A stretch of 32,801 nucleotides of DNA from Acetatifactor sp. GTDB lineage: Bacteria > Bacillota > Clostridia > Lachnospirales > Lachnospiraceae. Each line of letters begins with the position of its first letter. Position 1 is the first letter of the stretch. Under the pieces are notes generated by a model. The model worked only from the letters and a program-made list of their open reading frames with translations, was not told the origin of the DNA and searched no databases. Of the stretch, positions 30,682 to 32,801 are shown piece after piece. The stretch spans positions 1 through 32,801 of the forward strand of contig JAILLF010000056.1 of assembly GCA_024693365.1 (NCBI GenBank), given 5' to 3'. The position numbers and the translations under genes are program-made.

Positions 30682-30769
30682 GGAGAAATACTCAAGAGGC
30701 CGAAGAGGCGCCCCTGCTAAGGGTGTAGGTCGGGCAACCGGCGCGAGGGTTCAAATCCCTCTTTCTCCG
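30682..30769 (+). tRNA. tRNA-Ser (anticodon GCU)
   Basis: The sequence folds as a class II tRNA of 88 bases. GGAGAAA (30682-30688) pairs with TTTCTCC (30762-30768), with G as the discriminator base. The anticodon stem CGCCC/GGGTG encloses CTGCTAA, giving anticodon GCT for AGC and AGT. A long variable arm (TAGGTCGGGCAACCGGC) and GAGGG-TTCAAAT-CCCTC T arm are present. CCA is not encoded. Confidence 0.95.
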
Positions 30770-30788
30770 TTTCATCTGCCAATAAGGT

Positions 30789-30820
30789 TGGAGTGTTGAT
30801 TCGTCAACACTCCATTTTTG
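30789..30820 (+). terminator. rho-independent terminator of the tRNA-Ser unit
   Basis: TGGAGTGTTGA (30789-30799) pairs perfectly with TCAACACTCCA (30804-30814) around a TTCG tetraloop, followed by TTTTTG. This is a strong intrinsic terminator. Confidence 0.92.
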
Positions 30821-30822
30821 TA

Positions 30823-31010
30823 GCCCGCAAACGAAAACAAGCGGCGCCGAAGGCGACATTTGTTTTCGAGCGGGCGTAAACGAAATAAAAACAAAAGCCG
30901 CGTAAGCGGCGACGCATGCGCAGCATGCGGTTTTTATGAGTTGCCACGAAACAAAAGAAGAAGCCGCGTAAGCAGCGCAGCATGTGCTTTTGTGAGTTGC
31001 CACGAAACAA
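30823..31010. repeat. extragenic palindromic and duplicated block
   Basis: The block has three parts. A 53-base imperfect palindrome (30823-30875) has arms that begin GCCCGC and end GCGGGC with AAAACAA/TTGTTTT inside. Copy A (30893-30957) contains the hairpins GCCGC-GTAA-GCGGC and GCATGC-GCA-GCATGC and ends TGAGTTGCCACGAAACAA. Copy B (30961-31010) is a shorter, partly decayed version with the same end. A reading frame passes through on both strands, but its amino acid content (runs of Cys, Ala, Arg) is not protein-like. Confidence 0.7.
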
Positions 31011-31027
31011 CGGAAGGAGGTTTTTGC

Positions 31028-31582
31028 GTGGATCCCATTACCATTATCATCCTTGCGATCGCATTGATTGCCATCATTTGCGTCTTTAGCATCATGACCG
31101 TAAAGCAAAATAAACACCTAAAGGAACAGCAGGCCAACAATACGGAAAAACGCCAGATGCTGGATTTGATGGCAAACGTGATGGAGAAAGAATTTGGAAA
31201 TTATTCTTACGTTGTTGGTTATTATACGAAGATTCAGCAAAAGATTGGCTCTACCGTATATTATTATTTCCCTTACGTGCTGGCATTCAATGCGGAGGAG
31301 TTGATTATCTTTCCTTTTATTAAAAAAGAAGGAAGGTTGTACGTCCGGAACCGTCTGGACGTGAATTGGAATCTGACGAGTTTTAAGTATAAGCGTCGGG
31401 CAAAGGGCGTATTGCTTACGTTTAAAATGGTTGGTGAGACCATGCCGATCTGCGTGGATCCCTTGATCAAGGGAACGGGCATGGAAAATACGGACAGACC
31501 GCTTTGCATTTTCCAAGAGGCAGAATATGCAAAACTCTTGGAACGCCTTCCGTTCTTCGCGGCTAAAGCAAAGCAGGCGTGA
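31028..31582 (+). CDS. N-terminally anchored membrane protein of unknown function
   Basis: This 184-residue protein starts at a GTG (31028) with AAGGAGG eight bases ahead; the longer in-frame ATG start would run through the extragenic repeat block and is rejected. Residues 4-25 form one membrane helix (ITIIILAIALIAIICVFSIM). A short coiled helix follows, then a beta-rich cytoplasmic domain of about 120 residues with VYYYFPYVLAFNAEELIIFPF and GVLLTFKMVGE, which may be a PH-like fold. I do not recognise the family. It may be co-transcribed with the gene at 31657, 74 bases on. Confidence 0.75.
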   Translation: MDPITIIILAIALIAIICVFSIMTVKQNKHLKEQQANNTEKRQMLDLMANVMEKEFGNYSYVVGYYTKIQQKIGSTVYYYFPYVLAFNAEELIIFPFIKKEGRLYVRNRLDVNWNLTSFKYKRRAKGVLLTFKMVGETMPICVDPLIKGTGMENTDRPLCIFQEAEYAKLLERLPFFAAKAKQA

Positions 31583-31656
31583 GAGGAAGCGGGTATGTTG
31601 GCAGAAAAGTACCTTGGTAACAAGTATCAGGATAAGTACAAAGGAGAATTTTGAAA

Positions 31657-32484
31657 ATGAACGTGAAAGAAACGGGCGCACAGATCAAGAAATTTGGCGG
31701 GATCATTTTGGCAGTTGGCGTGATATTGTGTATTTTCGGATTCCGCGAGGGAGTCGCAGCCATGAAAACACCCGTGGACCTTTATGAGGTCAGCGTGTCG
31801 GAAATCGGAACGTTCGACATGGTAACGGCAGACATATATGCGGTATTTGGCACGTTTGCGACTAAGACAACCTCGGAAAACGGAAGAAAGACGGCTGAAG
31901 AATCTTATTATTTGATTCCCGCATATGAAGGGGATGACATCCGATACGTTGGCGTAAAGGTTTTGGAAAAGGATTATGACACGTTTGATGCCATTCGCGA
32001 TGACACGTGGGAGTTTGAGGACGGCTATCTGGTGGAGCTGACAAAGCATGCCGAGAAGACGGGATGCCTTAAGAAGATGAACAAGAAGATGCAGGATCTT
32101 TATTATGATACGCTTCGTGAGGCTGAGTGGTTCGAGTCGGAAGAGGAGATGAAGACCTACGCACTTCCGTATTATATTGATTCGCTTGCAAATCCTTCGT
32201 CGATGAAAACGTTCCTTTTTGTCGGAGTGCTTTTGGCTGTTGTCGGCGGCGTGCTGTTCTTTGTGGGATTTAAAAAGCAGAATGCAGAAGAAAAGAAGGC
32301 AGCAGAGCAGTCTTACGTTTATATTAATGGCGTTAGCTATGCAAAAGCATCGTTGGCGCACGTAAATCAGTGCGTTTTGGGGCAGGAGAAAATGTTTGCG
32401 GTGCAGGAGCTGGCCCAGATCACGGGAATGAGCATGGAAGAGGCAAGCATGATCATTGAAAACTGGAGACAGTATTACTATTAA
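31657..32484 (+). CDS. two-helix membrane protein with C-terminal small helical domain
   Basis: The product is 275 residues from the ATG at 31657, nine bases after AAGGAGA; a TTG two codons earlier is too close to the ribosome site. One membrane helix is at residues 13-31, and another is near 188-207. The segment between them (about 155 residues) would be outside the cell and contains no cysteine-rich motif. The last 65 residues, inside, end in AVQELAQITGMSMEEASMIIENW, which resembles the three-helix UBA or ribosomal L7/L12 C-terminal type. I do not recognise the family, although it looks like DUF6709-type Lachnospiraceae proteins. Confidence 0.75.
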   Translation: MNVKETGAQIKKFGGIILAVGVILCIFGFREGVAAMKTPVDLYEVSVSEIGTFDMVTADIYAVFGTFATKTTSENGRKTAEESYYLIPAYEGDDIRYVGVKVLEKDYDTFDAIRDDTWEFEDGYLVELTKHAEKTGCLKKMNKKMQDLYYDTLREAEWFESEEEMKTYALPYYIDSLANPSSMKTFLFVGVLLAVVGGVLFFVGFKKQNAEEKKAAEQSYVYINGVSYAKASLAHVNQCVLGQEKMFAVQELAQITGMSMEEASMIIENWRQYYY

Positions 32485-32500
32485 AAACTGTTCCAACGCA

Positions 32501-32530
32501 TTGACAAAATCGGATTAAACGTGATATTAT
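32501..32530 (+). promoter_or_regulatory. tandem promoter P1 of a stable-RNA-like unit
   Basis: A perfect TTGACA (32501-32506) and TATTAT (32525-32530) lie 18 bases apart, directly behind the last gene. The sequence after it can form the hairpins GCC-TAAAAA-GGC and AAAGATTT/AAATCTTT. Confidence 0.65.
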
Positions 32531-32601
32531 ATAATTCCACCGCCTAAAAAGGCAGTGAGAAAAAAGATTTCAATTTCTTCAAAAAAATCTTTAAAAACAT
32601 G

Positions 32602-32630
32602 TTGACAAGTGATTGCGACCGTGTTATTAT
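32602..32630 (+). promoter_or_regulatory. tandem promoter P2 of a stable-RNA-like unit
   Basis: A perfect TTGACA (32602-32607) and TATTAT (32625-32630) lie 17 bases apart, 101 bases after P1. Two strong promoters in a row with no ribosome site after them are typical of rRNA operons in Firmicutes. Confidence 0.75.
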
Positions 32631-32636
32631 AACAAA

Positions 32637-32801
32637 GCTGTCGCCAAGAACTTGACAGCAAACGCACCTTGATAAGTAAACAACAATGCAACCCTGAAAA
32701 TTCCAGAGAAAAGGCTCTTAGGCAGCCTGATCTCCGAGATTTCAGAGAACAAATACCTAAACAAAACAGTAAAAGCCAGATTAACAATATCGTTGATCCG
32801 G
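32637..32801 (+). other. probable rRNA operon leader (cut by the window end)
   Basis: No ORF with a ribosome site follows P2. The phrase ACCTTGATAAGTAAACAAC resembles the leader segments found before 16S genes in Clostridia, and GCTCTTAGG resembles a boxA element. The stretch CTGAAAATTCCAGAG is imperfectly echoed by GAGATTTCAGAG, which could form a processing stem. The 16S gene itself is not in the window, so this is an inference. Confidence 0.5.

Noticed and set aside
30692..31117. 141-codon minus-strand frame and the 5' extension of the 31028 gene
   Set aside because: Both run through the palindromic extragenic repeats and the tRNA; the Cys/Ala/Arg-rich translations are not protein-like, and GTG 31028 has a strong ribosome site.

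Overview
The window looks like chromosome from an anaerobic, low-to-middle GC Clostridia species, most likely a member of the Lachnospiraceae. The reasons are the dipicolinate synthase pair (an endospore trait), a two-subunit iron-sulfur fumarase, strong AGGAGG ribosome binding sites, consensus sigma-A promoters and the style of the sugar-nucleotide and zinc-ribbon membrane genes. The species cannot be named from the sequence alone.

Region 1 (1-7624) is an AT-richer accessory segment of defence or conflict type. It holds a DUF4143-type AAA ATPase, a truncated AbiEii-like relic, a small unknown leftward gene with a long structured leader, a helix-turn-helix regulator, the tail of a second ATPase family, and an AbiEi/AbiEii-like type IV toxin-antitoxin pair. 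The consensus promoter of that pair is bracketed by two matching 41-bp operators. A two-domain metallo-beta-lactamase-fold protein follows with its own promoter. A 48-49 bp sequence occurs at both 90 and 4161.

Region 2 (7674-14178) is a sugar-nucleotide and envelope cluster: a GHMP kinase resembling galacturonokinase, a sugar-1-phosphate nucleotidylyltransferase, a UDP-glucose dehydrogenase carrying an N-terminal XRE helix-turn-helix, a UDP-glucuronate 4-epimerase and a polytopic membrane protein of possible GT-C type with a 36-bp minisatellite inside the gene. Together these could make and use UDP-galacturonate both de novo and by salvage.

Region 3 (14261-18674) has a leftward unknown protein with a Lys/Pro/Glu tail, a ThuA plus sugar-isomerase fusion, and an SseB-like protein. 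Short palindromic repeats occur at 9705 and twice at 15672-15733.

Region 4 (22035 down to 18708, leftward) is an apparent operon dpaA-dpaB-asnB. The DpaB product appears to lack about 40 internal residues that relatives carry.

Region 5 (22170-30577, rightward) starts with a rhomboid protease and a HIT hydrolase and continues through three related membrane proteins, interleaved with fumarase alpha and beta subunits and a PlsC-type acyltransferase. Each of the three has a zinc ribbon, a low-complexity repeat region, one membrane helix and an outside domain. Two of them share an N-terminal array built on Asn-Pro-Leu-Gly. This family is the strongest candidate for an undescribed system in the window.

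Region 6 (30595-32801) holds a tRNA-Ser(GCU) transcription unit, an extragenic repeat block, two membrane-anchored unknown proteins, and two strong tandem promoters with a leader that resembles the front of an rRNA operon.
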